This document shows positions 19,579 through 28,078 of a DNA stretch of 64,000 nt, in pieces (the first letter of the stretch is position 1; the number at the start of each line of letters is the position of its first letter). The position numbers were made by a program, and so were the translations under genes. Source of the DNA: Pseudomonas sp. TNT3 (GTDB lineage: Bacteria; Pseudomonadota; Gammaproteobacteria; Pseudomonadales; Pseudomonadaceae); assembly GCF_010095445.2 (NCBI RefSeq), contig NZ_WFGV02000004.1, positions 143,327 through 207,326 on the forward strand, given 5' to 3'. The notes beneath the pieces were generated by a model, which did not search any database, was not told the DNA's origin, and saw only the letters and a program-made list of their open reading frames with translations.

Positions 19579-20196
19579 ATGAGCAACAGCAGCAAGATGC
19601 CGCCTGCCCGCAGCGCGCCCACACAGGACAGCTCCCCGGCAGAGCCGCAGTTCCTGGGTACGCGCATTCGCGGCCTGCGCAAACGCCGGGGCATGACCCT
19701 GGCCGAACTGGCGCAGATGAGCGAACTGACGGCGGGGTACATCAGCCAGCTTGAACGCAATCTGGCGTACCCCTCCATCCCTGCCCTGTTCAACATTGCC
19801 CGCAGCCTGGGCGTGACCATCCAGTGGTTCTTCGCCAGCGAGGCCAACACCGCACCCGAGGACAACGGCGTCGTGGTGCGCAAGAACACGCGAATGAGCG
19901 TGCATTACGAAGACGGGATTGTTGATCAGTTACTGACGCCGCAACCGAACCGGCAATTGGAGATGCTGCACTCACGTTTTCCGCCCGGCACTTACAGCCA
20001 GCAAAGTTACAGCCATGAAGGTGAAGAAGCTGGGTATTTGCTGTCGGGGATTTTTGAGTTGTGGGTGGGGGAACGGCATTTTCAGTTAAGTGAGGGAGAT
20101 AGTTTCAGTTTTTCCAGTCAGGAGCCCCATCGGTACGGCAATCCTGGGGAGGTGGATGCGGTGGTGATTTGGGTGATTACGCCGCCTACGTTTTGA
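19579..20196 (+). CDS. XRE-cupin transcriptional regulator
   Basis: A 205-residue regulator with an N-terminal helix-turn-helix of the Cro/CI type (IRGLRKRRGMTLAELAQMS, residues about 31-50, then YISQLERNLAYPSI) and a C-terminal cupin_2 domain (SHEGEEAGYLLSGIFELWVG ... YGNPGEVDAVVIWV). PuuR-like proteins of this build usually control catabolism of amines or amino acids. It lies 70 bp after the flavin oxidoreductase, in the same direction, and probably regulates it (inference). It is followed by a good terminator. Confidence 0.9.
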   Translation: MSNSSKMPPARSAPTQDSSPAEPQFLGTRIRGLRKRRGMTLAELAQMSELTAGYISQLERNLAYPSIPALFNIARSLGVTIQWFFASEANTAPEDNGVVVRKNTRMSVHYEDGIVDQLLTPQPNRQLEMLHSRFPPGTYSQQSYSHEGEEAGYLLSGIFELWVGERHFQLSEGDSFSFSSQEPHRYGNPGEVDAVVIWVITPPTF

Positions 20197-20217
20197 AGCG
20201 GTGGATGCAATGGAGAG

Positions 20218-20251
20218 GCCTCGAAGCTTTGTTAGTTTCGGGGCTTTTTTT
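20218..20251 (+). terminator. intrinsic terminator after the XRE-cupin gene
   Basis: Stem GCCTCGAA / TTCGGGGC (one G-U pair) followed by seven T residues, 22 bp after the stop codon. It insulates the regulator from the hcp islet. Confidence 0.88.
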
Positions 20252-20399
20252 AGATGGGGGAACGAAGTTTTTTCCTACAGTCACTTCCTGATTTTTCCGA
20301 ACTACTGGCGGGAGTTTATTTAACACTTAAGATCTGCGATAGCCCACGAGATCCTAATGATTCACTGTTAAATAATTATCACGACAAGGACAAAAGGAA

Positions 20400-20888
20400 A
20401 TGGCATTTGACGCGTACCTGAAGATAGAGGGGATTCCCGGTGAAGCTCTGGATGAGCAGCATAAGGACTGGATAGAAACTACAGGTTACAGCTTTGGCAC
20501 CCATCAGAGCACTTCGGCTACCGCAAGCTCTGCGGGAGGGGCTTCCTCAGGTAGAACGACCGTCACCGATTTAACCATTACCAAGCTTCTGGACAAATCC
20601 AGCTGCAAGCTGATCGAAGCCAGCTGTGCAGGCGAGCACCTTAAAGAAGTAGTTTTGTCCCTACACAGGGCGGGCGGAGATAAATTAAAATATTTTGAGA
20701 TCACACTTGAAGAAGTGATTATTTCAAATTACTCGCAAGTTGCGAACGATGGCGTCCCAACCGAAACGATCAGCTTGAACTATGGGCGTATCAAAACGAC
20801 TTACACTCAGCAAAAACGAGCGGATGGCGCTGGGGGAGGTAACGTCGCAGGTGGTTGGGACCGAATCAATAACAGAAAATATTCCTGA
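20400..20888 (+). CDS. hcp: Hcp-family type VI secretion tube/effector-carrier protein
   Basis: A 162-residue protein of the Hcp1 family: MAFDAYLKIEGIPGEALDE at the N-terminus, a central VTDLTITKLLDKSS, and the family ending ISLNYGRIKTTYTQQ. Hcp forms hexameric rings that build the T6SS inner tube and carry small effectors in their lumen. No tss, VgrG or PAAR gene is in the window, so this is an orphan hcp; the structural cluster must lie elsewhere. It is 11 bp upstream of the effector gene. The local DNA is visibly richer in A/T than the flanks. It ends in a Gly-rich tail followed by about ten residues. Confidence 0.92.
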   Translation: MAFDAYLKIEGIPGEALDEQHKDWIETTGYSFGTHQSTSATASSAGGASSGRTTVTDLTITKLLDKSSCKLIEASCAGEHLKEVVLSLHRAGGDKLKYFEITLEEVIISNYSQVANDGVPTETISLNYGRIKTTYTQQKRADGAGGGNVAGGWDRINNRKYS

Positions 20889-20899
20889 GGCGTTAATTT

Positions 20900-21874
20900 A
20901 TGTCTGAGGTTTACAGCTTTATCAATCCACGAGTGCAACCCTATTCGTATTTGAAATCGAATCTACAGCTTGACAAATATACACGCGCGAAATTCGATAT
21001 TCTGAACGCGCACATCTTCAATACCGTGGTATTGCCGGGTGAGATTGTAATTATTGGGGATAACTCGACCCCGTCTTGTACCACTGAAGAAGCTTTTTAT
21101 ATGCGAAAAGCTTCTGAGTCTCATATCGCACTAATGACAAACGGAATGCAGAGTGATGGCTTCTTAATTGAAAACCACCAATTTTTGACTAAAATTCTCG
21201 GCTACTCTTCACTTGGTATTGGTACGGTAGGTGGTGCATGGAGCAAACACCTTGAGGGCATCCAGAGCACCCTGCTCGATATTGAAGCAGCGCATAAAGA
21301 TCACCTGAGAAGTCGCACAAAACAAAGTCGAGATGATTTCTACTCAAGGCGCAGGGTGCTGTTTGACAAACTCGACAGCCAACTGAAAAGTTTTGGGGGC
21401 TATGGTTCAGGGATGCGGAACCAAGGTCCGATCAAAAATATGCTTGGGATCTCGACCAAGAGCTTTTTACATAAGGGAATCATCGCGGGTTACGCGGACA
21501 CCATCAGCGGTGTGGCGAAAGCTTCCAGCCTGATAAAAAATGGCACATACCTGGGGATTGGGTTAAACGTCGCAGCGGCTGGAACTTCAATCTACGCAGC
21601 TTGCTCCAGCGGACGAGAACAAGAGTGCCGAAAGGCCAAATATACGGAGGGGGGTAAGTTGGCGACAGGTATTGGTCTTGGAATGCTTGGTGGCACAGTC
21701 GGAAGCGCATTGGCTATTTCTGGTTGCGCCGTTGCATTTAGTCCCGTCACATTCGGAGGTAGCATTTTCGTCTGCGCATTGGTTGGCGGAGGTTTAGGAG
21801 GCTGGGCGGGAGGCGAATATGGCGGCAGAAGCGGAGAGTTTATCGGCGATATTATCTATGAGTACTCCCAATGA
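20900..21874 (+). CDS. putative Hcp-dependent type VI effector, glycine-zipper pore-former
   Basis: A 324-residue protein of no catalytic family that I recognise. Residues 1-180 are mixed polar (YSYLKSNLQLDKYTRAKFDI; a basic/acidic helical stretch near 135-165). Residues about 195-320 are hydrophobic and Gly-rich with repeated small-xxx-small spacing (LGIGLNVAAAG, IGLGMLGGTVGSALAISG, ALVGGGLGGWAGGEYGG), the pattern of glycine-zipper membrane inserters such as the P. aeruginosa T6SS effector Tse4. It has no signal peptide. The placement directly after hcp and a 4-bp overlap with a small membrane-protein gene argue for an effector-immunity pair. Function is inferred, not shown. Confidence 0.7.
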   Translation: MSEVYSFINPRVQPYSYLKSNLQLDKYTRAKFDILNAHIFNTVVLPGEIVIIGDNSTPSCTTEEAFYMRKASESHIALMTNGMQSDGFLIENHQFLTKILGYSSLGIGTVGGAWSKHLEGIQSTLLDIEAAHKDHLRSRTKQSRDDFYSRRRVLFDKLDSQLKSFGGYGSGMRNQGPIKNMLGISTKSFLHKGIIAGYADTISGVAKASSLIKNGTYLGIGLNVAAAGTSIYAACSSGREQECRKAKYTEGGKLATGIGLGMLGGTVGSALAISGCAVAFSPVTFGGSIFVCALVGGGLGGWAGGEYGGRSGEFIGDIIYEYSQ

Positions 21875-22248
21875 GCAGCAGCTTAACGTTAGTTATTGCC
21901 GGTATATTTATAATGACTGGACAAATCTCTTCAGTTATCTGGATCATCATCTCTGCGCACAAATTAACTGGACTAGCAGAAAACCACTTAAAAAAAAGCA
22001 TATTCGTAGAGATCAATCGAAAAAGCTTTGAAAGTTTTGGAATTTTTGGAAAAGTCATCAGATACGGTCCGATAGCTCTGATGTTTTTAGCACCTAAATT
22101 TTTTGAGAGACGCGGGATGATCGACGCAAATGAGTTATCGAACATGCCGATCAACCTCAGAAACAAGCTTTTACTGCCGTGGATCGTCGGCATAGTATTT
22201 GCGATCGCTCTTTTTGCGTTTCCGTATATTGGAAAAAACCTTACATAA
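21871..22248 (+). CDS. putative immunity protein, integral membrane
   Basis: A 125-residue protein with hydrophobic segments at about 6-28, 63-80 and 100-120 and little else that is recognisable. Its ATG overlaps the effector's TGA (ATGA), so translation is coupled, which is usual for toxin-immunity pairs. Immunity to pore-forming effectors is typically an inner-membrane protein, and this fits. The sequence is lysine/isoleucine-rich and from the same AT-richer DNA as hcp and the effector. No homologous family is claimed. Confidence 0.65.
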   Translation: MSSSLTLVIAGIFIMTGQISSVIWIIISAHKLTGLAENHLKKSIFVEINRKSFESFGIFGKVIRYGPIALMFLAPKFFERRGMIDANELSNMPINLRNKLLLPWIVGIVFAIALFAFPYIGKNLT

Positions 22249-22597
22249 ACTACTAAAAGGGACGGAGCCGTGAATTACCAGCGCAAAAATGGGACTGATC
22301 TATTTTTCGCCAGCACCCAGGCCCAGTCTACCCCCGTTTTAACCCGGCGAAGCCAGTGAGTGTAGCTGTGACGAGGCGCGGAAATCGCAACGATCGCGGG
22401 GAACGAAAGCTCATTAACTTGTTTAGTTGCTGAGCTTTTTTTGTTTAACTCTATGGCGAACGCTAGTTTCGTCTGACATCCACTTCCTGATTTTGCTGAT
22501 AGCCGGACATAACTAATATTTGCCTCTAAGCTCAGAAACGTTTGGGGCTGAACGGCCCTGGCATTAACATCTATTTGAACTCGAAAGGAGTTTCATC
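22249..22597. other. non-coding stretch after the effector-immunity genes
   Basis: Contains a terminator at 22406-22443 and the leader of the next small gene. A 28-codon GTG reading frame from 22270 (NYQRKNGTDLFF...) has no recognisable product and looks like debris rather than a gene. Nothing else could be supported. Confidence 0.5.
22406..22443 (+). terminator. intrinsic terminator of the hcp islet
   Basis: Stem AAAGCTCA / TGAGCTTT with a partly self-paired loop, followed by a run of T residues. It is the first good terminator after the immunity gene. Confidence 0.8.
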
Positions 22598-22804
22598 ATG
22601 GCTAGAGACAAGGCGAAAGACGACAAGTACTTTAACTGCACTCAGAACCACGAGGCCGATTACGTGGCGGGGCTTTATCCTCATGCGAAAGAACAGGTCA
22701 AAACTTTCCTCGCGTCGGCGTGCGAGAAAAAAACCCTGAATAACTCCACCCACAAAGAGGTTTACGACCTGATCAAAAAGGAACTGGGTCACTCGCAGCC
22801 GTAA
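22598..22804 (+). CDS. small hypothetical protein
   Basis: A 68-residue basic soluble protein (MARDKAKDDKYFNC at the start; KEVYDLIKKELGH near the end). It has a good ribosome site (GAAAGGAG about 7 bp before the ATG), a normal start and a dyad just after the stop, so it looks like a genuine gene. No domain was recognised. Confidence 0.65.
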   Translation: MARDKAKDDKYFNCTQNHEADYVAGLYPHAKEQVKTFLASACEKKTLNNSTHKEVYDLIKKELGHSQP

Positions 22805-22818
22805 GCTTTAAGATCCAA

Positions 22819-22847
22819 GTGAAGCTGCTCTGATCGAGCAGCTTCAC
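22819..22847. terminator. 12-bp inverted repeat between convergent small genes
   Basis: Perfect stem GTGAAGCTGCTC / GAGCAGCTTCAC with a five-base loop, lying between two convergent stop codons. There is no T-run, so it is a transcript-end hairpin shared by both genes rather than a textbook terminator. Confidence 0.6.
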
Positions 22848-22857
22848 CCTGTGGATT

Positions 22858-23049
22858 CTAGATTTCCTTCACCGGGGTCTGACCGTGAGTCCCGATGATC
22901 AAGTTGATGGCATGCACGCAGTCAGCCTTATTGATATACGACTCCCCGCTGGCAATCGTTTCGTGGTTACCCGCCCTCAAACGCCACCGCCACTGACCCA
23001 TGCCAGTTTTTTCGGTGCCCCGGGTTTGCCTGTAAATCTCAAAATACAT
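22858..23049 (-). CDS. DUF1508 (YegP-like) small protein
   Basis: A 63-residue protein with a single DUF1508 repeat: FEIYRQ, then QWRWRLRAGNHETIASGES, then a Cys-containing helix and TPVKEI. YegP proteins have two such repeats; single-repeat versions are common in Pseudomonas. Function is unknown. It is convergent with the 22598 gene. Confidence 0.75.
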   Translation of the reverse strand: MYFEIYRQTRGTEKTGMGQWRWRLRAGNHETIASGESYINKADCVHAINLIIGTHGQTPVKEI

Positions 23050-23259
23050 TGCTCGCTCCTTGCGATTGCTGGTGAAGACAGATGTGTGATCTGCGAAACC
23101 AGAGTAGATGAAGATTTTTCCGGGTAGCGGGTTTCAGTGTCAGGGGATGTTTCTTGAGACCAGGATTGATTGCTTGGGAGAACAAGGGCTACGAGCGTGG
23201 CTGAATCAGGAAGCGCGAAGAGGAATCTTTCCTTTGGAACGCGCTGATTTTTCGTACGG

Positions 23260-23877
23260 TCAGGAGATATCAGCGGGTCGTGGAAGTGATGCGATCATTC
23301 GATCAAAGACTGCCACCGCGTACCGTTCATCAAGGTTCTTCAAAGCTGGCATTTCTGCAGGAAAACCGAATTGCACTCTGCCGGGAAGTACTGCATCCAT
23401 CGCTGAGTACCAGGTCAACAGCGTTTGTTGGAGGCGCACGTGTAACTCGAATCCACTCCGGCGGCGTGTGGTGTCGGCTTTGGCTCGCTCGCGCGCGAGC
23501 TGAGGATCGATGCTGCCAACAATGTAACAGTCAGCAAAGCCAATACGCCCTTGTGCGAACGTTTCCCTCGTGGCATCCAACTCAAATTGCCAGTCGCGCT
23601 CGCTCGCCTCGCCGATCTGCCAAAGACACCAAATGTAGTGGAGTTTGAGGGGGTCGCTGTCACACAAAGCCCACGAAGAAACGTGTTCCATGGCGAGCGC
23701 CTTTTGCCAGCGCTCCACGTTTCGTTCGGCCCAAAAAGTGGCAGTTCCTACGGGATCCCTTTTTCGATCCGGCACATCTTCAAAACGGCCGTTTTCAGGA
23801 ACAACCTGCTGCCCTCCATGCTTGGCGCACCAAGTGGTTTTCCCGCTGGCGCTGATACCTTCAACAACCAAAATCAT
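23260..23877 (-). CDS. P-loop nucleoside/nucleotide-kinase-like protein
   Basis: A 205-residue protein beginning MILVVEGISASGKTTW, a Walker A motif of the kinase type at residues 7-15. A Cys/Asp-rich middle (WALCDSDPLKLHYIWCLWQIG) and an arginine cluster (AKADTTRRRSGFELHVRLQQ) could form the lid. I start it at the ATG at 23877; the open frame continues upstream through the tRNA-Ser gene, but that part is only translated tRNA. The ligand is unknown; small-molecule kinase or AAA-type phosphotransferase is as far as the sequence goes. Confidence 0.7.
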   Translation of the reverse strand: MILVVEGISASGKTTWCAKHGGQQVVPENGRFEDVPDRKRDPVGTATFWAERNVERWQKALAMEHVSSWALCDSDPLKLHYIWCLWQIGEASERDWQFELDATRETFAQGRIGFADCYIVGSIDPQLARERAKADTTRRRSGFELHVRLQQTLLTWYSAMDAVLPGRVQFGFPAEMPALKNLDERYAVAVFDRMIASLPRPADIS

Positions 23878-24016
23878 CGTGACAACTACTCCGTTAATTG
23901 CGCGAGCTTTGTGAGTGTTCAAGTATGGGGCTTGCCTGATTTTTTGCGTCAGGCACTGTGCGTTAGCATCATCCTTGATTTGTAGGCGCGCATTAGAACT
24001 GCAGCCTCGGAAAACG

Positions 24017-24052
24017 AAAAAGCCCCGTAACTTTTCAGCTACGGGGCTTTTT
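24017..24052 (-). terminator. intrinsic terminator of tRNA-Ser
   Basis: Strong hairpin AAAAAGCCCCGTA / TACGGGGCTTTTT just past the 3' end of the minus-strand tRNA gene, with a U-run in either direction. Confidence 0.92.
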
Positions 24053-24060
24053 CTATGTAA

Positions 24061-24150
24061 TGGCGGAGAGATAGGGATTCGAACCCTAGGTACCGGTGAA
24101 GGTACAACGGATTTCGAATCCGTCCCATTCGGCCACTCTGGCATCTCTCC
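24061..24150 (-). tRNA. tRNA-Ser (anticodon CGA)
   Basis: A 90-nt class II tRNA with a long variable arm and an encoded 3' CCA. Acceptor stem GGAGAGA pairs with TCTCTCC; the anticodon loop TTCGAAA gives CGA, reading UCG; the T arm has GGTTCGAATCC. It is flanked downstream by a terminator. Confidence 0.97.
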
Positions 24151-24233
24151 AACGGCGCGCATCATAACAACACTTTTGCCGGAAGCGAACCCCCTAAGCG
24201 AAATATTTCTGTGCTATCAGATGCTTGCGTCGA

Positions 24234-24947
24234 TTACAGCGGTACGCCCAGACGGTTGGCGACTTCTTCGTAGGCTTCGATGACGTCACCGAGGCCCTGA
24301 CGGAAGCGGTCCTTGTCCATTTTCTTGCCGGTGGCCTTGTCCCACAGGCGGCAGCCGTCCGGGCTGAATTCGTCGCCCAGGACGATGGAGCCGTCGCTGA
24401 ACACGCCGAATTCGAGTTTGAAGTCGACCAGCAGCAGGCCGGCGTCGTCGAACAGTTTGTTCAGGACTTCGTTGACCTTGAGCGACAGTTCTTTCATGCG
24501 AACCAGTTGCTCGGCGGTGCCCCAACCGAATGCCACGACGTGGGATTCGTTGATGAACGGGTCGCCCTTGGCGTCGTCCTTCAGAAACAGTTCGAAGGTG
24601 TAAGGGTTGAGCTTCATGCCTTCTTCGACGCCCAGGCGCTTGACCAGGCTGCCAGCGGCGTAGTTACGCACGACGCACTCGACCGGGATCATGTCGAGCT
24701 TTTTCACCAGGCATTCGTTATCGCCCAGCAGTTTGTCGAATTGGGTCGGCACGCCGGCGGCTTCGAGTTTCTGCATGATGAAGGCGTTGAACTTGTTGTT
24801 CACCATGCCTTTGCGGTCGAGCTGTTCGATGCGCTTGCCATCGAACGCCGAGGTGTCGTTGCGAAACAGCAGGATCAAGCGGTCAGCGTCGTCGGTCTTG
24901 AAAACCGATTTGGCTTTGCCGCGGTAGAGTTCTTCACGTTTTTCCAT
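24234..24947 (-). CDS. purC: phosphoribosylaminoimidazole-succinocarboxamide synthase PurC
   Basis: A 237-residue SAICAR synthetase of normal bacterial length. Family motifs are [49 protein letters not shown] and [11 protein letters not shown]...[14 protein letters not shown]. It joins CAIR and aspartate, using ATP, in purine synthesis. It is the last gene of a minus-strand run dapA-bamC-MBL-purC with gaps of 5-28 bp, the same order as in P. aeruginosa. Confidence 0.97.
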   Translation of the reverse strand: MEKREELYRGKAKSVFKTDDADRLILLFRNDTSAFDGKRIEQLDRKGMVNNKFNAFIMQKLEAAGVPTQFDKLLGDNECLVKKLDMIPVECVVRNYAAGSLVKRLGVEEGMKLNPYTFELFLKDDAKGDPFINESHVVAFGWGTAEQLVRMKELSLKVNEVLNKLFDDAGLLLVDFKLEFGVFSDGSIVLGDEFSPDGCRLWDKATGKKMDKDRFRQGLGDVIEAYEEVANRLGVPL

Positions 24948-24975
24948 GATGGGCTCCGCTTGCTAAGTAGGTGGG

Positions 24976-25734
24976 CTAGGCGATATGTCGCCAGTCGAGC
25001 CCTGAATCTTGATCGGCCAGTTGCAGCCAGTCCGGATCGCACCCGAGGGTGTCGACAAAACATTGCCGGGCCAGCTGCGGCAGGTTGTTCTTGCTGCTCA
25101 GATGGGCCAGGACCAGGTGTTGCAGGCCTTGCCAGCCCAACTCGGACACCAGGAATGCCGCCTGGTGGTTGTTCAAATGTCCCAACTCCCCGCCTACCCG
25201 CTGCTTGAGAAAGTACGGGTAGTGACCGCGAGCCAGCATGTCACGGCAATGGTTGGACTCGATCATCAACGCATCGAGGTCCCGATAGCCGTCCAGCACT
25301 TTGTTGCAGTACGAGCCCAGGTCGGTCAACAGGCCGAAGCGCCGCTCACCATCGCTGAAGACGTACTGCGTCGGCTCCTGTGCATCGTGGGCCACGGCAA
25401 TGACGCCGATGCTCAGAGCGCCGATCTGCAGTTGCTCGCCGCCAGCCAGAAGGCCCGCAGGTTCAATCGGTTTGCGCATCCCGCGCAGGGTGCCGCGACT
25501 GAGGTAGACAGGCAGATTGTAACGCCGAGACAGTAAACCCACGCCATGCACGTGGTCGGCATGTTCGTGGGTTACGAGTATCGCGCTCAGTTGCGCCGGG
25601 TTTACACCCAGGCGCAACAGGCGTTTTTCGGTTTCCCGAAGAGAGAAACCACAATCCACCAGCACATACGTGTCAGCGCTGGCGATCAGCGTGCCGTTCC
25701 CTTGGCTACCGCTGCCGAGAACGGCAAAGCGCAT
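24976..25734 (-). CDS. metallo-beta-lactamase-fold hydrolase
   Basis: A 252-residue MBL-fold protein with the di-metal motif VTHEHADHVHGVG (HxHxDH), LVDCGFS upstream of it, and downstream histidines in IAVAHDAQEP and LVLAHLSSKNN. It resembles the YycJ/WalJ-type phosphodiesterase subgroup. It is encoded 5 bp after bamC and 28 bp before purC. No substrate can be assigned. Confidence 0.88.
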   Translation of the reverse strand: MRFAVLGSGSQGNGTLIASADTYVLVDCGFSLRETEKRLLRLGVNPAQLSAILVTHEHADHVHGVGLLSRRYNLPVYLSRGTLRGMRKPIEPAGLLAGGEQLQIGALSIGVIAVAHDAQEPTQYVFSDGERRFGLLTDLGSYCNKVLDGYRDLDALMIESNHCRDMLARGHYPYFLKQRVGGELGHLNNHQAAFLVSELGWQGLQHLVLAHLSSKNNLPQLARQCFVDTLGCDPDWLQLADQDSGLDWRHIA

Positions 25735-25738
25735 GTGA

Positions 25739-26854
25739 TCAGCCCAAGTTGTCCTGAATAACGCTCAACACTTTGCGCGCAACTTCTGCAGGCGCGACGG
25801 TGTTGATGTTCTTCTCGACGGTGACCTGGACGTTCTCGCCAACCTTGCTCAGGCGAACCTGATAACGCTCGGCACGGGCTTCAACTTCTTCCTTGCTCGG
25901 CGCACTGCCAAACAGGCTGCTGAAGAAGCCAGGCTTGTCGTCCTTCTTCTCGGCCTTTTCAGACAAGTTGATGTAGTACAGGCCCAGGCTGCGGTTGATG
26001 TCTTCAACGCGCCATTCGCCCTGTTCCAGCGCACGGCCGACGCTCGACCAGGCGCGATCCAGGTCAGGACCCACGTTCAGTACCGGGTTGCCGCTACCGT
26101 CTTCGCTCAGGCTGACGCGGTTAGGGGTATCGAAATCACGGGAGGCCAGCATGGAGACGGAGCCGCCCTTCTCGGAAATGCGGCTCATGCTCGCGAGCAT
26201 GTCATCTACCAGAGCAGCGTCCAGCCCGGTGTTGACCGAACGGTTAGGGAAGTCTACGTCTGCGGTGCTGCCAGCAGGACGTTCGGCACTCACCACGTAG
26301 ATTTCACTGGTGTTGCGCTGCACGCCTGGCTCGATGCGCACCCGCACGCGGGTTTCGCTGTCAGTGCTGACACCGGCGGCGCTCAGGCGCTTGGCCATGG
26401 CGGCGGACAGTTCGTCGGAGTGCTGCCAGGTGGTGGTGAATTCACCGGTTTGCGGGCGCTGTTCGTCCAGACGGAAACCGTTGTCCTGGAAGAATTGCAC
26501 CGCCACTGGCCAAGCTTCGGCCGGTGGGTTCTGGGCAACGATCCAGCGCGTATCACCGCTCTTCTGCAGCGAGTAGGCGCTGGCATCAGCCGATGCCGTC
26601 AGCGGTTGCGGACGAGGAACGATGTATTCACCTTTGACGGTGTCATCTGCCACGTTGCGCGGGATCGGCAAGAGCGGATCCAGACGTTTGGCGGTGGTGA
26701 CATCCGGCGGCAATTGCATCGGTGCAGTCTGTTGCGCTTCGAGGTAATCGCTACCACGGTCACGGAAATAACCTTCCGGGCCCCAGACCCATCCGCAGCC
26801 ACTGGTGCTGGAGATGATCAAGGCAAGTGCGGAAAGTCCGGCCAATCGCTTCAT
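25739..26854 (-). CDS. bamC: outer-membrane assembly lipoprotein BamC
   Basis: A 371-residue lipoprotein. The signal peptide ends in a lipobox with Cys at position 20 (SSTSGC), followed by the disordered BamD-binding region (QLPPDVTTAKRLDPLLPIP) and two helix-grip domains. BamC is an accessory part of the BAM complex for beta-barrel insertion. It lies directly after dapA (17 bp), an order shared with E. coli (dapA-nlpB) and P. aeruginosa. Confidence 0.95.
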   Translation of the reverse strand: MKRLAGLSALALIISSTSGCGWVWGPEGYFRDRGSDYLEAQQTAPMQLPPDVTTAKRLDPLLPIPRNVADDTVKGEYIVPRPQPLTASADASAYSLQKSGDTRWIVAQNPPAEAWPVAVQFFQDNGFRLDEQRPQTGEFTTTWQHSDELSAAMAKRLSAAGVSTDSETRVRVRIEPGVQRNTSEIYVVSAERPAGSTADVDFPNRSVNTGLDAALVDDMLASMSRISEKGGSVSMLASRDFDTPNRVSLSEDGSGNPVLNVGPDLDRAWSSVGRALEQGEWRVEDINRSLGLYYINLSEKAEKKDDKPGFFSSLFGSAPSKEEVEARAERYQVRLSKVGENVQVTVEKNINTVAPAEVARKVLSVIQDNLG

Positions 26855-26871
26855 GCGTAGTGCTTCCTCAA

Positions 26872-27750
26872 TTAAACCAGGACGCCGGACTGGCGCATGG
26901 CCTGCCGCAGCGGTTCGTGACAGGCAGTGCTGAGCCAGGTGAGCGGCAGACGGATACCGTCCGGCATCAAGCCCATTTCATGCAGTGCCCATTTCACGGG
27001 AATAGGGTTGGATTCGATAAACAGGGTTTTATTGAGCGGCATCAGCTTTTCGTGAATCGCACGAGCCGTGACGGCATCGCCTTTCAAGGCGGCGTTGCAC
27101 AGGTCGGCCATGTCACGCGGGGCAACGTTGGCGGTAACGGAAATATTGCCCTTGCCGCCCAGCAGGATCAGCTCGACAGCCGTAGGATCGTCACCCGAAA
27201 TCACCAGGAAGTCGTCGCTCACGCCGTCGATGATGGCTTTGGCACGCTTCAGGTCGCCGGTGGCTTCCTTGATACCGATGATGTTTTTCACGGTCGACAG
27301 GCGGATCACCGTCTCGGTCAGCATGTCGCATGCCGTGCGGCCTGGCACGTTGTACAGGATCTGCGGAATGTCGACGGCTTCGGCGATGGCTTTGAAGTGC
27401 TGGTACAGGCCTTCCTGAGTCGGCTTGTTGTAATACGGCGTCACCAGCAGGCAAGCATCGGCACCGGCAGACTTCGCATTGCTGGTCAGCTCGATGGCTT
27501 CGCGCGTGGAGTTGGCACCTGTGCCGGCGATCACCGGGATGCGCCCCGCAACCTGCTTCACCACGAAGCGAATCACTTCGATGTGCTCGTTCACGTCGAG
27601 GGTGGCCGATTCACCTGTAGTACCGACCGCCACGATGGCGTGGGTGCCGTTTTGCAGGTGAAAGTCCACCAGTTTGCTCAGGCTGTCCCAGTCGAGACGA
27701 CCCTGTGCATCCATGGGTGTGACCAGTGCCACCATACTGCCCGCAATCAT
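26872..27750 (-). CDS. dapA: 4-hydroxy-tetrahydrodipicolinate synthase DapA
   Basis: A 292-residue class I aldolase of lysine/diaminopimelate synthesis. The start [13 protein letters not shown] at 27750 gives the standard length; the frame is open farther upstream but lacks support. The motif GTTGESATL holds the threonine of the proton relay, [11 protein letters not shown] the catalytic Tyr, and [11 protein letters not shown] the Schiff-base lysine. It heads the dapA-bamC-MBL-purC run. Confidence 0.97.
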   Translation of the reverse strand: MIAGSMVALVTPMDAQGRLDWDSLSKLVDFHLQNGTHAIVAVGTTGESATLDVNEHIEVIRFVVKQVAGRIPVIAGTGANSTREAIELTSNAKSAGADACLLVTPYYNKPTQEGLYQHFKAIAEAVDIPQILYNVPGRTACDMLTETVIRLSTVKNIIGIKEATGDLKRAKAIIDGVSDDFLVISGDDPTAVELILLGGKGNISVTANVAPRDMADLCNAALKGDAVTARAIHEKLMPLNKTLFIESNPIPVKWALHEMGLMPDGIRLPLTWLSTACHEPLRQAMRQSGVLV

Positions 27751-28078
27751 GCAACCGCTCCTGCCGGAAAAAGAGAGCGGTAATGGTACTGGCGCCAAGA
27801 TGCTTGTACAAGCGAAGTACTGCGCTGCTGCCATTCCCCTTGGCGCTGCTTTTCGCTACCCTTCAGACTTTGATCGGTACTGATAAGCTCGTACGCCGTG
27901 TTTCAGCCTCCTTTTTCGGCATCACAAGCCCCGATCCAGCGTTGCCACCCTTCGCTCTTGCCACACTGGAGCACGTTGCAACCTGCCACTCGGGTTTTCT
28001 GAATTCGCATCCGCAGGCCCGTTTCCGGTAACAAGAGCCCTTCGAAGTATCGACCGCTCATCGCTTTAGGAATGCTGC
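27751..28078. other. divergent promoter region between dapA and gcvR
   Basis: A 328-bp gap between divergently read genes. It must hold both promoters. I see a small dyad (CTTGTACAAG) near 27803-27812 and no gene or strong regulatory signature. Confidence 0.5.

Noticed and set aside
22270..22356. 28-codon GTG frame after the immunity gene
   Set aside because: No conserved product, low-complexity end and no clear ribosome site; treated as non-coding.
23878..24165. N-terminal extension of the P-loop kinase (…MPEWPNGTDSKSVVPS…)
   Set aside because: This is a translation of the tRNA-Ser gene, a familiar annotation artefact; the true start is at 23877.
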